Assembly: GCF_024701975.1 (NCBI RefSeq)
Contig: NZ_JANLNM010000001.1
Span: 1,612,001-1,676,000 of the forward strand
Length of the DNA: 64,000 bases
Source: Variovorax sp. ZS18.2.2
GTDB taxonomy: Bacteria > Pseudomonadota > Gammaproteobacteria > Burkholderiales > Burkholderiaceae_C
Reading direction: 5' to 3'
This document shows positions 36,460-44,603 of the stretch, piece after piece; the first letter of the stretch is position 1, and every line of letters begins with the position of its first letter. The position numbers and the translations under genes are program-made. The notes below the pieces were generated by a model. It did no database searches and was not told where the DNA came from. It saw nothing but the letters and a program-made list of their open reading frames with translations.

Positions 36460-38306
36460 GCGGCCTCCTCCTGCGGTGCGTGTGCGCTGCCGGCGTAGAT
36501 GGTCTTCACCAGCGGCGAATTCACCACCTCCTCGAAGCTGCCCTGCATCACGATGGTTCCCTGGTGCAGCACCACGATGCGGGTGGCAATCTGTTCGACG
36601 AAATCGAGATCGTGTTCCACCAGCAGGCAGCACAGGCCATGCCGGTGCGCGAGCGACGCCAGCACTTCGCCGATCTGCGAACGCTCGGTCTTGGTGAGGC
36701 CCGCGGTCGGCTCATCGAGCAGCACGATGCGCGGCTCCAGCGCCAGCACCATCGCGAGTTCGAGCGCCTGTTGCTCACCGTGCGAGAGGTCGCGTGCAAT
36801 GGTCGCCAGCTTGGCGTCGAGCCCGGTGGTGCGCACCACGTCGAGCGCATACGCCGGCAGGCGCAGCGTGGCGTCCTGCCGCACGAGCGAGGGCTTCTCC
36901 AGCAAGGTGCCCGCGATGCGCAGGCACTGCGCCACCGTCAGCGACTCGAAGATGTTGGCGTTCTGGAACTTGCGGCCCAGCCCGAAGCGCACGCAGGCCT
37001 CGGGCGGCAGCTCGCGGATGTCGTGGCCGCAGAGCTTCACGGTGCCGGCGCTGCGCTCGGCGCCGTCGCTCATGCAGCGCATCAGCGTGGTCTTGCCCGC
37101 GCCGTTCGGTCCGATCAGCCCGAGCAGCTCGCCGGCGCGCGCTTCCAGGTCGATGCCCTGCAGCACCTTGAGCGCGCCGTAGTGCTTCGCCACCTGCTGC
37201 ATGTGCAAGGCCGGCTCGGTTGCCTGTGTTGCCGCCACACTCCTGGCCTCGCGCACTTGGAGCACCGGCAGGCGCACGGCGATGCGGCCCAGTCCGAAGG
37301 GCTTGAGCAGCAACGGCACCAGCCCCTGCGGCAGCAGCACGATGACCAACACGAAAGCCACACCGACGATCAACTGCCACGCGAACGGCATGCTGCCGCT
37401 GAGATACGCCGTGGCCACGTTGATCAGCACCGCGCCGACCAGCGGCCCCCAGAGCGTGCCCCGCCCGCCCAGCGCGACCCAGATGATCAGCTCGGTGCCC
37501 AGCGCGAAGCCGGTGAGCTCGGGTGCCACCACGCCGCTGAATGCGCCGTAGCCGAAGCCCGCGATGCCCGCGACCATCGCCATGACGGTCAGCAGCGCGA
37601 TCTTGACCGCCGCGGTCGGAATGCCGAGGTAGGTGCAGCGCGATTCGTTGTCGCGGATGGCGGCCAGCACGCGCCCGGCATCGCTGCGCACCAGCAGCCA
37701 GCCCAGCAGGCCGAACAGCACGAGCATGCCGCCGGCCACCCAGTACCAGGCCTCGATCGAAAGGTCGAAGCTCTCGTAGCCGGTCAGGCCCGAGCTGGAG
37801 CCCGTCCATTGGCCACCGGACAGCAGCAGTTGCGTGAGCACGATCGGCAACACCAGCGAGATGACCGTCGCGAAGAACGGCGAAGCGCCCCGGTAGAACG
37901 ACAGCCATCCCACCAGCGCCCCGACCGCCGCGCTGACGGCGATGGCGGCGCCCAGCGCCAGCAGCGCCGTCGAAACGCTGAAACCGCTGTGCGTGAACAC
38001 CAGCCCCGCCGCATAGGCGCCGATGCCGAAGAAGGCCGACTGGCCGAAGCTCAGGTAGCCGGTGTAGCCCCACAGCACATCGACCGTGATCGCCGCGATG
38101 GCGAAGAAGAAGGCCTTCACGAGGATGTTGAGCAGGTAGGTGTCGAACACCCAGGGTCCGGCCACGATCAGTGCCGTCCCCAAGGCGCCTAGCATCCACA
38201 TACCAGAGACACCGTGGAACCGGCTCTGCCGGGCCACTGGTGTCGCCCCCGGTGAGGGGGTTGGCGAAGCGACACGAAGTGCGCGAAGCCTGGGGGAGAG
38301 CTTCAT
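36456..38306 (-). CDS. Fused LivM-type permease and LivG-type ATPase
   Basis: A 616-residue fusion. Residues 1-35 (MKLSPRLRALRVASPTPSP and so on) are encoded by an interspersed repeat. About 38-345 is the LivM permease with GYTGYLSFGQSAFFGIGAYAAG and LGIPTAAVKIALLTVMAMVAGIAGFGYGAF. From about 370 the LivG ATPase follows, with Walker A GPNGAGKTT, signature LSHGEQQALELAMVLA and Walker B IVLLDEPTAGLTKTE. ATG 38306 overlaps the LivH stop (ATGA); ATG 38201 or 38195 would give a conventional LivM N-terminus. It imports the amide-type substrate. LivM-LivG fusions are known in this family. Confidence 0.93.
   Translation of the reverse strand: MKLSPRLRALRVASPTPSPGATPVARQSRFHGVSGMWMLGALGTALIVAGPWVFDTYLLNILVKAFFFAIAAITVDVLWGYTGYLSFGQSAFFGIGAYAAGLVFTHSGFSVSTALLALGAAIAVSAAVGALVGWLSFYRGASPFFATVISLVLPIVLTQLLLSGGQWTGSSSGLTGYESFDLSIEAWYWVAGGMLVLFGLLGWLLVRSDAGRVLAAIRDNESRCTYLGIPTAAVKIALLTVMAMVAGIAGFGYGAFSGVVAPELTGFALGTELIIWVALGGRGTLWGPLVGAVLINVATAYLSGSMPFAWQLIVGVAFVLVIVLLPQGLVPLLLKPFGLGRIAVRLPVLQVREARSVAATQATEPALHMQQVAKHYGALKVLQGIDLEARAGELLGLIGPNGAGKTTLMRCMSDGAERSAGTVKLCGHDIRELPPEACVRFGLGRKFQNANIFESLTVAQCLRIAGTLLEKPSLVRQDATLRLPAYALDVVRTTGLDAKLATIARDLSHGEQQALELAMVLALEPRIVLLDEPTAGLTKTERSQIGEVLASLAHRHGLCCLLVEHDLDFVEQIATRIVVLHQGTIVMQGSFEEVVNSPLVKTIYAGSAHAPQEEAA
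38205..38306. repeat. Interspersed repeat forming the 5' end of the LivM-LivG frame
   Basis: A stretch with several internal complements: GACACC/GGTGTC (38209 and 38239 areas), CCCCGGTGAGGGG, and GGCGAAGC against GCGAAGCC. It matches a pattern I know as a frequent intergenic element of Variovorax and relatives. It starts exactly at the livH stop and stays in frame into livM. Boundaries are approximate. Confidence 0.65.
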
Positions 38307-39133
38307 CCTGCGAACCCCTTCGGACGGATGCGCAGCGTGACCGCCGCGAGCACCGCGATGGTCAGCCCGCCGAGCACCGGGTTGGCATAGGTGCTCACCA
38401 GCACCTGGCAGGCCCCGAACACCACGCAGGTCAGCAGCAGGCTGGGCATCGAATGGCCCGACACCATGACCAGCATGAAGGCGCTCACCAGCCAGGGCAG
38501 GCCCATGTTCGGATCGACGCTGGACAGCGGCGTGATCATCGCGCCCGCCAGCGTGCCCAGCCCCGCGCCCAGGCTGAAGGTAATGAAGCGCACGCGCCCC
38601 GCATGGATGCCGAGGCCACTGGCCAGCTCCTCGTTCATGATCACCGCGCGCGTGCGGATGCCGAAGCGCGTGCCGTTCAGCAGCGCGGTGAGCAACAGGC
38701 ACAGCGCGATGGCGATGGGCACCAGCAGCAGGCGACAAGCCGAGTAGTCCACGCCGCCGAGCGACCAGGTGCCCGCGAGCGGCGCGTCGACGAACTGCAC
38801 CTCGCGGCCGAAGGCCATCACGATCGACTGCCCGATGACGATGCCCAGCCCCCAGGTCGCGAGGATGGCGTCGAGCGGTCGCTTGTAGAGCGGCTTCACG
38901 ATCAGCCATTCCACCGCCATGCCCGCCACCACGCCGACCGCCAGCGACAGCGGCCAGCTCAGCCACGGGTCGAGCTTGAGCTGGGTCACCACATAGCTCG
39001 CATAGCCGCCCAGCGTGAGCAGCGCGCCGTGGGCGAAATTGACGATCTTCATGACCCCGAAGATCATCATCAGCCCGGCGGTGACGATGAAGAGCATCGC
39101 GGCGGTCGTGAGCAAATCCAGCAGCAGCACCAT
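38303..39133 (-). CDS. livH: ABC transporter permease, LivH/UrtB type
   Basis: A 276-residue inner-membrane permease. Hydrophobic segments begin at the N-terminus (LLLDLLTTAAMLFIVTAGLMMIFGVMKIVNFAHGALLTLGGYASYVV), including the family-typical G-x-M-x-x-x-N-x-A-H-G motif. Later come ILATWGLGIVIGQSIVMAFG, RFGIRTRAVIMNEELASGLGI (ATPase-contact loop) and the end LRIRPKGFAG. It pairs with the LivM part of the downstream fusion. Its stop overlaps that gene's ATG. The gap to the binding protein upstream is 50 bases. Confidence 0.94.
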   Translation of the reverse strand: MVLLLDLLTTAAMLFIVTAGLMMIFGVMKIVNFAHGALLTLGGYASYVVTQLKLDPWLSWPLSLAVGVVAGMAVEWLIVKPLYKRPLDAILATWGLGIVIGQSIVMAFGREVQFVDAPLAGTWSLGGVDYSACRLLLVPIAIALCLLLTALLNGTRFGIRTRAVIMNEELASGLGIHAGRVRFITFSLGAGLGTLAGAMITPLSSVDPNMGLPWLVSAFMLVMVSGHSMPSLLLTCVVFGACQVLVSTYANPVLGGLTIAVLAAVTLRIRPKGFAG

Positions 39134-39183
39134 GTAGAGGCCTTTGTCCGAGACGCTATGTCTGCGGCGTTATTTTTGCGACG

Positions 39184-40344
39184 TTATTTCAGGTTCGGGC
39201 ACTGCGCGCCGGGATCGACGCTCGCGAAGGTCTCGAGGATCTTGATCGATCCGTCGGCCTGCACCTGGCCGAGGCGCATCGACAGCGGCGTGTGGCGGCT
39301 CTTGTTCATCGACACCGCACCGCGCGGGCCGGTGAACGACACCTCGCCGAGCGCCTTCACCACCTTGGCCGCATCGACCGAGCCGGCCTTTTCAACCGCG
39401 GCCTTGTAGAGGAAGAAGGCCTCGTACTGCGGCTCCGACAGTTCGTTGGGCGTCTTCAGGTCGGCGCCGAATTTCTTCTTCATCGCCTCGAGGAATTTCT
39501 TGTTCTCGGGGATGTCGATGCCCGTGAGGTAGGAGGCCGAAATGTACATGCCGCTGGCCACGTCGCCCATGGTCTTGGCCGTGCCCTCGTCGATCGCGAG
39601 GTTGCCGTAGGGCAGCGTGAGGCCGGCGCCCTTGAGCTGCTTGGCCAGCGAGACGTTGGGCGCACCGCCCGCGGTGGCGCTGACGAGCGCATCGGGCTTG
39701 GCGGCGCGCAGCTTGGAGATCACCGAGGTCCAGTCGCTGCCGTCGATGGGCAGGTACTCCTCGCCCACCACCTTGCCGCCCTTCTGCTCGATGTACTTGC
39801 GGGTGAAATCGAGCATGCCGCGGCCGAAGGCGTAGTCGTTGCCGACCAGGAAGAAGGTCTTGGCGTTCTTGCTCTTCAGGAAATAGTCGACCACCGGCGC
39901 GACCTGCTGCTCGGGCACCCAGCCGTTCACGTACATCCAGTTGTTGCACGAGCGCCCTTCGTAGAACGAGGTGTAGATGTAGGGCACCTTGCCCTTGCTC
40001 ACCACCGGCAGCGCCGCATTGCGCGCGGCGCTGTTTTCCATCGCGATGATGGCGGCCACCTTCTTCTGGAACACCAGCGTGTCGAAGGCCTTCTGCGCGC
40101 CGACGGCGCCGGAGGCGTCGTCCACGATCTCCAGCTCGACCTTGCGGCCGAGGATGCCGCCGGCGGCGTTGATCTCGTCGACGGCCAGTTGCGACGACTG
40201 CACCGCGGCCGGCGCCACGACGCTGTTGGCGCCCGAAAGGCCAACCGCCACGCCGATGCGCAAGGGGTCGGCGGCCTGGGCGTGCGCGGCCAGCAAGGTG
40301 GCGGCCGTCATGGCGCAAAGGCGCAGGAGGGAAGCGATCTTCAT
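39184..40344 (-). CDS. ABC transporter substrate-binding protein, amide/urea/branched-chain type
   Basis: A 386-residue periplasmic binding protein (Peripla_BP_6). Signal peptide LLRLCAMTAATLLAAHAQA is cut near residue 24. The mature part begins ADPLRIGVAVGLSGANSVVAPAAVQSSQLAVDEINAAGGILGRKVELEIVDD, the LivJ/UrtA/FmdD opening, and later has YTSFYEGRSCNNWMYVNGWVPEQQ and FFLVGNDYAFGRGMLDFTRKY. The SFYEG and VPEQQ/VPNQN regions resemble those of the cytoplasmic AmiC-like sensor in the same locus, so transporter and sensor probably recognise the same amide class. It is the second gene after the nitrilase-type hydrolase. Confidence 0.92.
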   Translation of the reverse strand: MKIASLLRLCAMTAATLLAAHAQAADPLRIGVAVGLSGANSVVAPAAVQSSQLAVDEINAAGGILGRKVELEIVDDASGAVGAQKAFDTLVFQKKVAAIIAMENSAARNAALPVVSKGKVPYIYTSFYEGRSCNNWMYVNGWVPEQQVAPVVDYFLKSKNAKTFFLVGNDYAFGRGMLDFTRKYIEQKGGKVVGEEYLPIDGSDWTSVISKLRAAKPDALVSATAGGAPNVSLAKQLKGAGLTLPYGNLAIDEGTAKTMGDVASGMYISASYLTGIDIPENKKFLEAMKKKFGADLKTPNELSEPQYEAFFLYKAAVEKAGSVDAAKVVKALGEVSFTGPRGAVSMNKSRHTPLSMRLGQVQADGSIKILETFASVDPGAQCPNLK

Positions 40345-40408
40345 GTTCAGGGTCCTCTTGGGGTCGATGGAAAAGTTGAGTGGGTGACAGCGGAAAGGAA
40401 GAGCGAAT

Positions 40409-41302
40409 TCAGTGCCGCGGAAGCGGCCAGCCGGTGCCCAGCATCGGGTCGTAGATGTCATCGCGGCGGTCGCGCAGCACATCGTTGAACGCGTTCAGGT
40501 GGCGCGCCTGGCGCGATGCCTTGAGGTTGATGCGGGCCAGAAGAATCTCTTCGCCGTCGTGCGAGGCGGGTCCAGCCAGCGGCCAGCCCTGCGCGCCCAC
40601 GATCACGCTCTGCCCGACGAAGGGCTGGCCGCGCTCGGTGCCCGTGCGGTTGGCGCAGACGATGTTCATGCCGTTGCTGTGGGCACTGGCCATCGCGAGC
40701 GTGGTGGCCATGGCCGGACGGTCCGCGGGTTGCTGGGGCATGGGCACCCAGTTGGTCGGCATGCAGACGATGTCCACGCCCTGCATCGCGAGCAGGCGAT
40801 AGGCCTCGGGGAACCAGCCGTCGTAGCAGATCATCACGCCCAGCCGGCCGAGCTCGGTGTGGAACACCGGCAGCCCCTTGTTCCCCGGCTCGAAGAACAG
40901 GTGCTCGTCGCCCCAGAGGTGCAGCTTGCGGTAGGTGCCGAGCCAGCCGCGCGGGCCGAGCACCGCGGCCGCGTTGTAGAGGCGGTCGTCCTCGCGCTCG
41001 GCGATGCCCGCGACCACGTGCACGTTGCAGCGGCGGGCCGCATCGGCCCAGGCCTGCGTGCTCGGCCCATCGGGCACCGGTTCAGCCAGCGCGAAGGCCT
41101 CGGCGCGGCTGGCGAACACGTAGCCGCTGTTGGCCAACTCGGGCAGCACCACGATCGATGCGCCCTGCGCCGCGGCCTCCTCGATCAGTTGGACCGACCG
41201 CGCGACGTTGGCCGCCGTGTGGCCCACGTGCGGCTCCATCTGCACGCTCGCCACGACGAGGTCCGGAAAACCCGAACCCTCTTCCTGCACTGCTGTTGTC
41301 AT
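40409..41302 (-). CDS. Nitrilase-superfamily carbon-nitrogen hydrolase (amidase/carbamoylase-like)
   Basis: A 297-residue cytoplasmic hydrolase with the full catalytic set: Glu55 in VVLPELANSGY, Lys126 in YRKLHLW and Cys159 in VMICYDGWFPEAYR, plus the second structural Glu133 in GDEHLFF. The C-KL context and length suit amidases or N-carbamoyl-amino-acid hydrolases rather than true aliphatic nitrilases (about 340). It is the first gene of the minus-strand amide locus, with GGAG six bases before ATG 41302, directly behind a leader terminator. The AmiC/AmiR-like genes at the far end presumably control it, so its substrate is likely the amide sensed by AmiC. Confidence 0.9.
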   Translation of the reverse strand: MTTAVQEEGSGFPDLVVASVQMEPHVGHTAANVARSVQLIEEAAAQGASIVVLPELANSGYVFASRAEAFALAEPVPDGPSTQAWADAARRCNVHVVAGIAEREDDRLYNAAAVLGPRGWLGTYRKLHLWGDEHLFFEPGNKGLPVFHTELGRLGVMICYDGWFPEAYRLLAMQGVDIVCMPTNWVPMPQQPADRPAMATTLAMASAHSNGMNIVCANRTGTERGQPFVGQSVIVGAQGWPLAGPASHDGEEILLARINLKASRQARHLNAFNDVLRDRRDDIYDPMLGTGWPLPRH

Positions 41303-41309
41303 TCAAGCT

Positions 41310-41359
41310 CCAAAAAGCAAAAAGCCCTCGACCCCGCTTGCGCGTTGTTCGAGGGCTTT
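41310..41359 (-). terminator. Intrinsic terminator in the leader of the amide operon
   Basis: On the minus strand, an 11-base stem (plus-strand arms 41321-41331 and 41349-41359, core AAGCCCTCGA) with a 17-base loop is followed at once by TTTTTGCTTTTT. The U-tract ends four bases before the GGAG ribosome site of the nitrilase-type gene. A terminator placed between promoter and first gene is what an ANTAR antiterminator acts on. Confidence 0.88.
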
Positions 41360-41419
41360 CATAGCCGGTATGTGAAGCAGCGATGTTGCTGCCCGACGCA
41401 CTCAAGGCCGAGTGCCGTC
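41354..41419 (-). promoter_or_regulatory. Leader RNA hairpins, candidate ANTAR (AmiR) target
   Basis: Between promoter and terminator the minus-strand RNA can form a stem GCACUC/GAGUGC with six-base loop GGCCUU (41398-41415, extendable with GAC/GUC). Next comes a stem GCAGC/GCUGC with six-base loop AACAUC (41377-41392). A small stem GGCU/AGCC with loop AUGAA (41354-41366) shares bases with the 5' arm of the terminator, so it competes with it. Tandem six-base-loop hairpins next to a terminator are the ANTAR target layout. The expected A1 and G4 loop bases are only partly met. Confidence 0.6.
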
Positions 41420-41429
41420 GTGGGGCCGG

Positions 41430-41458
41430 AGATTAGAAGAAGGTATTCGCGGTGTCAA
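41430..41458 (-). promoter_or_regulatory. Sigma70-like promoter of the amide operon
   Basis: On the minus strand, TTGACA (plus 41453-41458) and TAATCT (plus 41430-41435) are exactly 17 bases apart. The -35 is perfect; the -10 keeps the key T, A and final T. Transcription would begin near 41423 and give a leader of about 120 bases before the nitrilase-type start. Confidence 0.75.
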
Positions 41459-41643
41459 TTGGAATTTTCTGCGGCGCGCGGAAAGCACGATGGCTCGCAC
41501 TCACAGCACATCCGTAGCGGTGACGTGTCCCGGTCGCTTTCGAGACAGCGTGCGCAGCGTGATCGAGTAGCGCAGCGCTTCGATGACGGCCGTGGGCGTT
41601 CCGTCGAACAGGTCGTCCTGGCCGGCGTGTTCGAGGCGCACAG
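41459..41643. other. Intergenic region upstream of the amide promoter
   Basis: About 185 bases between the amide operon promoter and the end of the LysR gene, which is transcribed toward it. No gene or clear hairpin is seen. A short open frame on the minus strand (41501 upward) runs antisense-like through the LysR gene in another frame and has no family features. Confidence 0.4.
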
Positions 41644-42519
41644 CTAGCCGTTCAGTACGAGAGATCCCTGCGGATACCGCTCGCACATGAACTCGACGAA
41701 CGCCCGAACCTTCGGCGCAGGAAGTCGCCTCGACGTATGCAGGACCCAGAGCGCGACCTCCACGCCCGAAACCATGCCCCACTGAACCAGTTCTCCGCGC
41801 GTCAGCTGGTTCCATGCGATCGACTGCGGCATCAGGGCGACGCCAGCGCCGGCGATCGCAGCGTCGCGAATCATCAGGAACGAAGAAAGTCTGAGCCGCG
41901 GAATCGGCTCCAGCACAAGACGTCCATCGTCGAGCGTCCAATTCCCGGCTTGAAAGCTTGTTGAAACGATGCCGAGCACCGGGCTGACCTTGCCCGGCTT
42001 CGGCATGGGCACGGAGGGCGCGGCCACGACCACCAGCCGGTCCTTGGCGAAACACCGGCCGACGAGGCTGCTGTCCGGGCTTGGATTGATCCGGATCGCT
42101 GCATCGAACTGCTCCTCGACGAGGTCGACCAGGCGATCGTCCGCCACCACCTCGCAGCTGACCTCGGGGTAGGCGGTGCAGAACTCGGCGGAGATGCCGC
42201 CCATCGCCAACTGCGAGAACAGCACGGGCGAAGCGATGCGCAAGCGACCGCGCGGTACAGACAAGCCCTCGCGCGCGGACGTCATGGCGTCGACCACTTC
42301 GTGCATCGGCCCTTCGGTGCGGTCCATGAGCATCTGCCCGGCTTCCGTGAGCTTGAGCCCGCGGGCGCTGCGCTCGATGAGCCGCACGCCGAGCTGCTCT
42401 TCCAGGTCGGCGATGCGCCGGGACAGCGTCGCCTTCGATCTGCCGCTCGCGCGGCTTGCTTTGCCGAGGCCGCCATTCATGGCGACGAGCGCGAAGTCGC
42501 TCAGTGCGTTCAGGTCCAT
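41644..42519 (-). CDS. LysR-family transcriptional regulator
   Basis: A 291-residue regulator. The winged HTH is at the N-terminus (MDLNALSDFALVAMNGGLGKASRASGRSKATLSRRIADLEEQLGVRLIERSARGLKLTEAGQ). The LysR_substrate domain follows (GRLRIASPVLFSQLAMGGISAEFCTAYPEVSCEVVADDRLVDLVEEQFDAAIRI). It belongs to the group often found next to quinone oxidoreductases, and here is divergent, 103 bases away, from just such a gene (42623), its likely target. Start ATG 42519 gives the standard family N-terminus. Confidence 0.93.
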   Translation of the reverse strand: MDLNALSDFALVAMNGGLGKASRASGRSKATLSRRIADLEEQLGVRLIERSARGLKLTEAGQMLMDRTEGPMHEVVDAMTSAREGLSVPRGRLRIASPVLFSQLAMGGISAEFCTAYPEVSCEVVADDRLVDLVEEQFDAAIRINPSPDSSLVGRCFAKDRLVVVAAPSVPMPKPGKVSPVLGIVSTSFQAGNWTLDDGRLVLEPIPRLRLSSFLMIRDAAIAGAGVALMPQSIAWNQLTRGELVQWGMVSGVEVALWVLHTSRRLPAPKVRAFVEFMCERYPQGSLVLNG

Positions 42520-42622
42520 GGTGTTCCGGATTTGAAACGAGGTGTCTTCATTTTCGGATCTTCGTTTTACCAATGCAACGACCTATCTTCTCCTCATCGC
42601 AACTCAACAGGAGAAAACTGAA

Positions 42623-43567
42623 ATGACCACCACCACTACCACTCAACGCGCAGTCCTGATCCGGACCTACGGCGGTGCTGCCGCCGCCGAGGTCGCCGAG
42701 ATCGCGACACCCACGGCCGGACAGGGCCAAGTCCTGGTCCGCGTCCGGGCCGCCGGCGTGAACGGCATCGACTGGAAGGTTCGTGAAGGCTTCGTCCGGG
42801 ACGCGTTCCCGCTTCAACTGCCCGCCGTGCTGGGCATCGAGCTTGCGGGTGTCGTCGAAGCGCTCGGCCCCGGCGCCTCGCGTTTTCGCATCGGCGATCG
42901 CGTCATGGGTCCGCTGGGCGGCCTGGGTGCCTATGCCGATTTCGTGGCGGTCGACGAGGCGAACCTGGTGCGCACGCCGCAAGGCCTTGACGACGTCCAT
43001 GCGGCCGCCGTCCCCGTCGCGTCCGTGGCAGCCTGGCAAAGCTTGCACCACGCAGGTCCGATTGCCGCAGGTCAGCGAATCCTCATTCATGGCGCGGCGG
43101 GAGGGCTGGGCGGCTATGCCGTGCAGTACGCCAAGCGGGCGGGTGCCGAAGTCTTCGCGACTGCGTCCACCGCGCATGTCGAATACGTTCGCAGCCTGGG
43201 CGCGGACCACGTCATCGACTACCGCACCGAACGCTTCGAATCGCTCGCGCGGGACATCGACCTGGTGCTCGATTACGTCGGCGGCGAAGTGCTCGATCGC
43301 TCGTGGCAGGTATTGAAGAAGGACGGCGCGATCGTCGGCACGTCCTCGCCCGACATCCTTGCCCGCACGCCTCCCGGCCGCCGCGGACTGTGGTTCATGA
43401 ACAAGCCGGACACCGCCCTCCTGGAACGGCTGGCGGCGGAGATCGCCCAAGGCACCCTGATCTCGAAGCTCGACGAAGTCGTGGGCTTCGACGACATCCC
43501 CGCGGCCATCGAACGCAATCGCACCGATCCGCGCATCGGCAAGGTCGTTGCGGACTTCTCGCGCTGA
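42623..43567 (+). CDS. NADP-dependent quinone oxidoreductase, zinc-less MDR family
   Basis: A 314-residue enzyme. The GroES-like part contains VLVRVRAAGVNGIDWKVREG and LGIELAGVVEALGPGASRFRIGDRVMG. The Rossmann part has ILIHGAAGGLGGYAVQYAKRAGAEVFATAS (AAGGLG in place of GxGxxG). No zinc-binding Cys/His set is present, as in QOR/zeta-crystallin-like reductases. These enzymes reduce quinones or enones with NADPH. CAGGAGAAA precedes ATG 42623. The gene is divergent from the LysR gene and followed 67 bases later by an NmrA-like gene, probably in one transcript. Confidence 0.92.
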   Translation: MTTTTTTQRAVLIRTYGGAAAAEVAEIATPTAGQGQVLVRVRAAGVNGIDWKVREGFVRDAFPLQLPAVLGIELAGVVEALGPGASRFRIGDRVMGPLGGLGAYADFVAVDEANLVRTPQGLDDVHAAAVPVASVAAWQSLHHAGPIAAGQRILIHGAAGGLGGYAVQYAKRAGAEVFATASTAHVEYVRSLGADHVIDYRTERFESLARDIDLVLDYVGGEVLDRSWQVLKKDGAIVGTSSPDILARTPPGRRGLWFMNKPDTALLERLAAEIAQGTLISKLDEVVGFDDIPAAIERNRTDPRIGKVVADFSR

Positions 43568-43634
43568 TCGACCTCGTTACCCCTTTTCTTCTTCCCCCTT
43601 CAACCCGTTTCCCCTCAACTCCCTGGAGATTTCC

Positions 43635-44504
43635 ATGCGCATTCTCGTCACCGGTGCCACCGGCACCATCGGTTCCCTCGTCGTCCAAGGGCTGGCCCGT
43701 GCCGGCGCCGAAGTCAGCGCCTTCGTCCGCACACCCGGAAAGCAGAGCTTCCCGGTGGGCGTCAAGGAGGTCGTCGGCGACCTGACCGACGTACCTTCGA
43801 TGCGCGCGGCACTGTCGTCGGTGCGCACGCTGTTCCTGCTGAACGCCGTCACGCCCGACGAAGTGACCCAGGCCCTCGTCGCGCTGAACCTGGCGCGCGA
43901 GGCTGGCATCGAGCGCATCGTCTACCTGTCGGTCATCCACGCGGACAAGTTCACCGATGTGCCGCACTTCACCGGCAAGCACACGGTCGAGCGAATGATC
44001 GAGAGCCTCGATATTCCGGCGACCATCCTCCGGCCGGCCTACTTCATGCAGAACGAGCGCATGGTCCAGCAGGTGATCCAGGGCTATGGCGTCTACCCGA
44101 TGCCGATCGGCTCGTCCGGCGTCGCGATGATCGATGCGCGAGACATCGCGGACATCGCCGTCGCCGAACTGCTGCGCCGCGATCGCGCACCCGCGCCTTC
44201 ACCGCGCACGACGCTGGAGTTGGTCGGGCCCGAGCTGTTGACTGGCGAGTCGGTGGCCAGGATCTGGAGTGCCGCGCTCGGTCGCGAAGTGGCTTACGGC
44301 GGGGACGACGTAGTGGCCTTCGAAGCACAGATGGCCGCATTGGGGCCATCCTGGCTTGCCTACGACATGCGCCTGATGATGGCCGGGATCCAGAAGTTCG
44401 GCATGCATGGCGCGGACGGCGCAGCGGGTCGCCTGCAGGCCATCCTCGGGCGTCCTTTGCGCAAGTACGCCGACTTCGTCAAGGAGGCCGTTGCCGCATC
44501 GTAG
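43635..44504 (+). CDS. NmrA-family NAD(P)-binding protein
   Basis: A 289-residue atypical SDR: MRILVTGATGTIGSLVVQGLARAGAEVSAFVRTPGK carries the GATGxIG dinucleotide motif. KEVVGDLTDVPSMRAAL and ERIVYLSVIHADKFTDVPHFTGKHTVERMI follow. In QorB/NmrA proteins of this kind the catalytic Tyr-Lys pair is lost and they act as redox sensors or quinone reductases. It shares an operon with the quinone oxidoreductase and hence the same putative LysR control. GGAG lies eight bases before ATG 43635. Confidence 0.9.
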   Translation: MRILVTGATGTIGSLVVQGLARAGAEVSAFVRTPGKQSFPVGVKEVVGDLTDVPSMRAALSSVRTLFLLNAVTPDEVTQALVALNLAREAGIERIVYLSVIHADKFTDVPHFTGKHTVERMIESLDIPATILRPAYFMQNERMVQQVIQGYGVYPMPIGSSGVAMIDARDIADIAVAELLRRDRAPAPSPRTTLELVGPELLTGESVARIWSAALGREVAYGGDDVVAFEAQMAALGPSWLAYDMRLMMAGIQKFGMHGADGAAGRLQAILGRPLRKYADFVKEAVAAS

Positions 44505-44603
44505 GCGGTGCGCCTCGCGTATGTCAGCCGGGACCGCAGGTCCCAGTCAACATCCCGCACGGAAGATACGGGTCCTCACCGAACTCCTGATCGAGTATTG
44601 CGC

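Noticed and set aside
41501..42055. Short minus-strand frame overlapping the LysR gene
   Set aside because: It is out of frame with the clear LysR protein and shows no similarity to anything.
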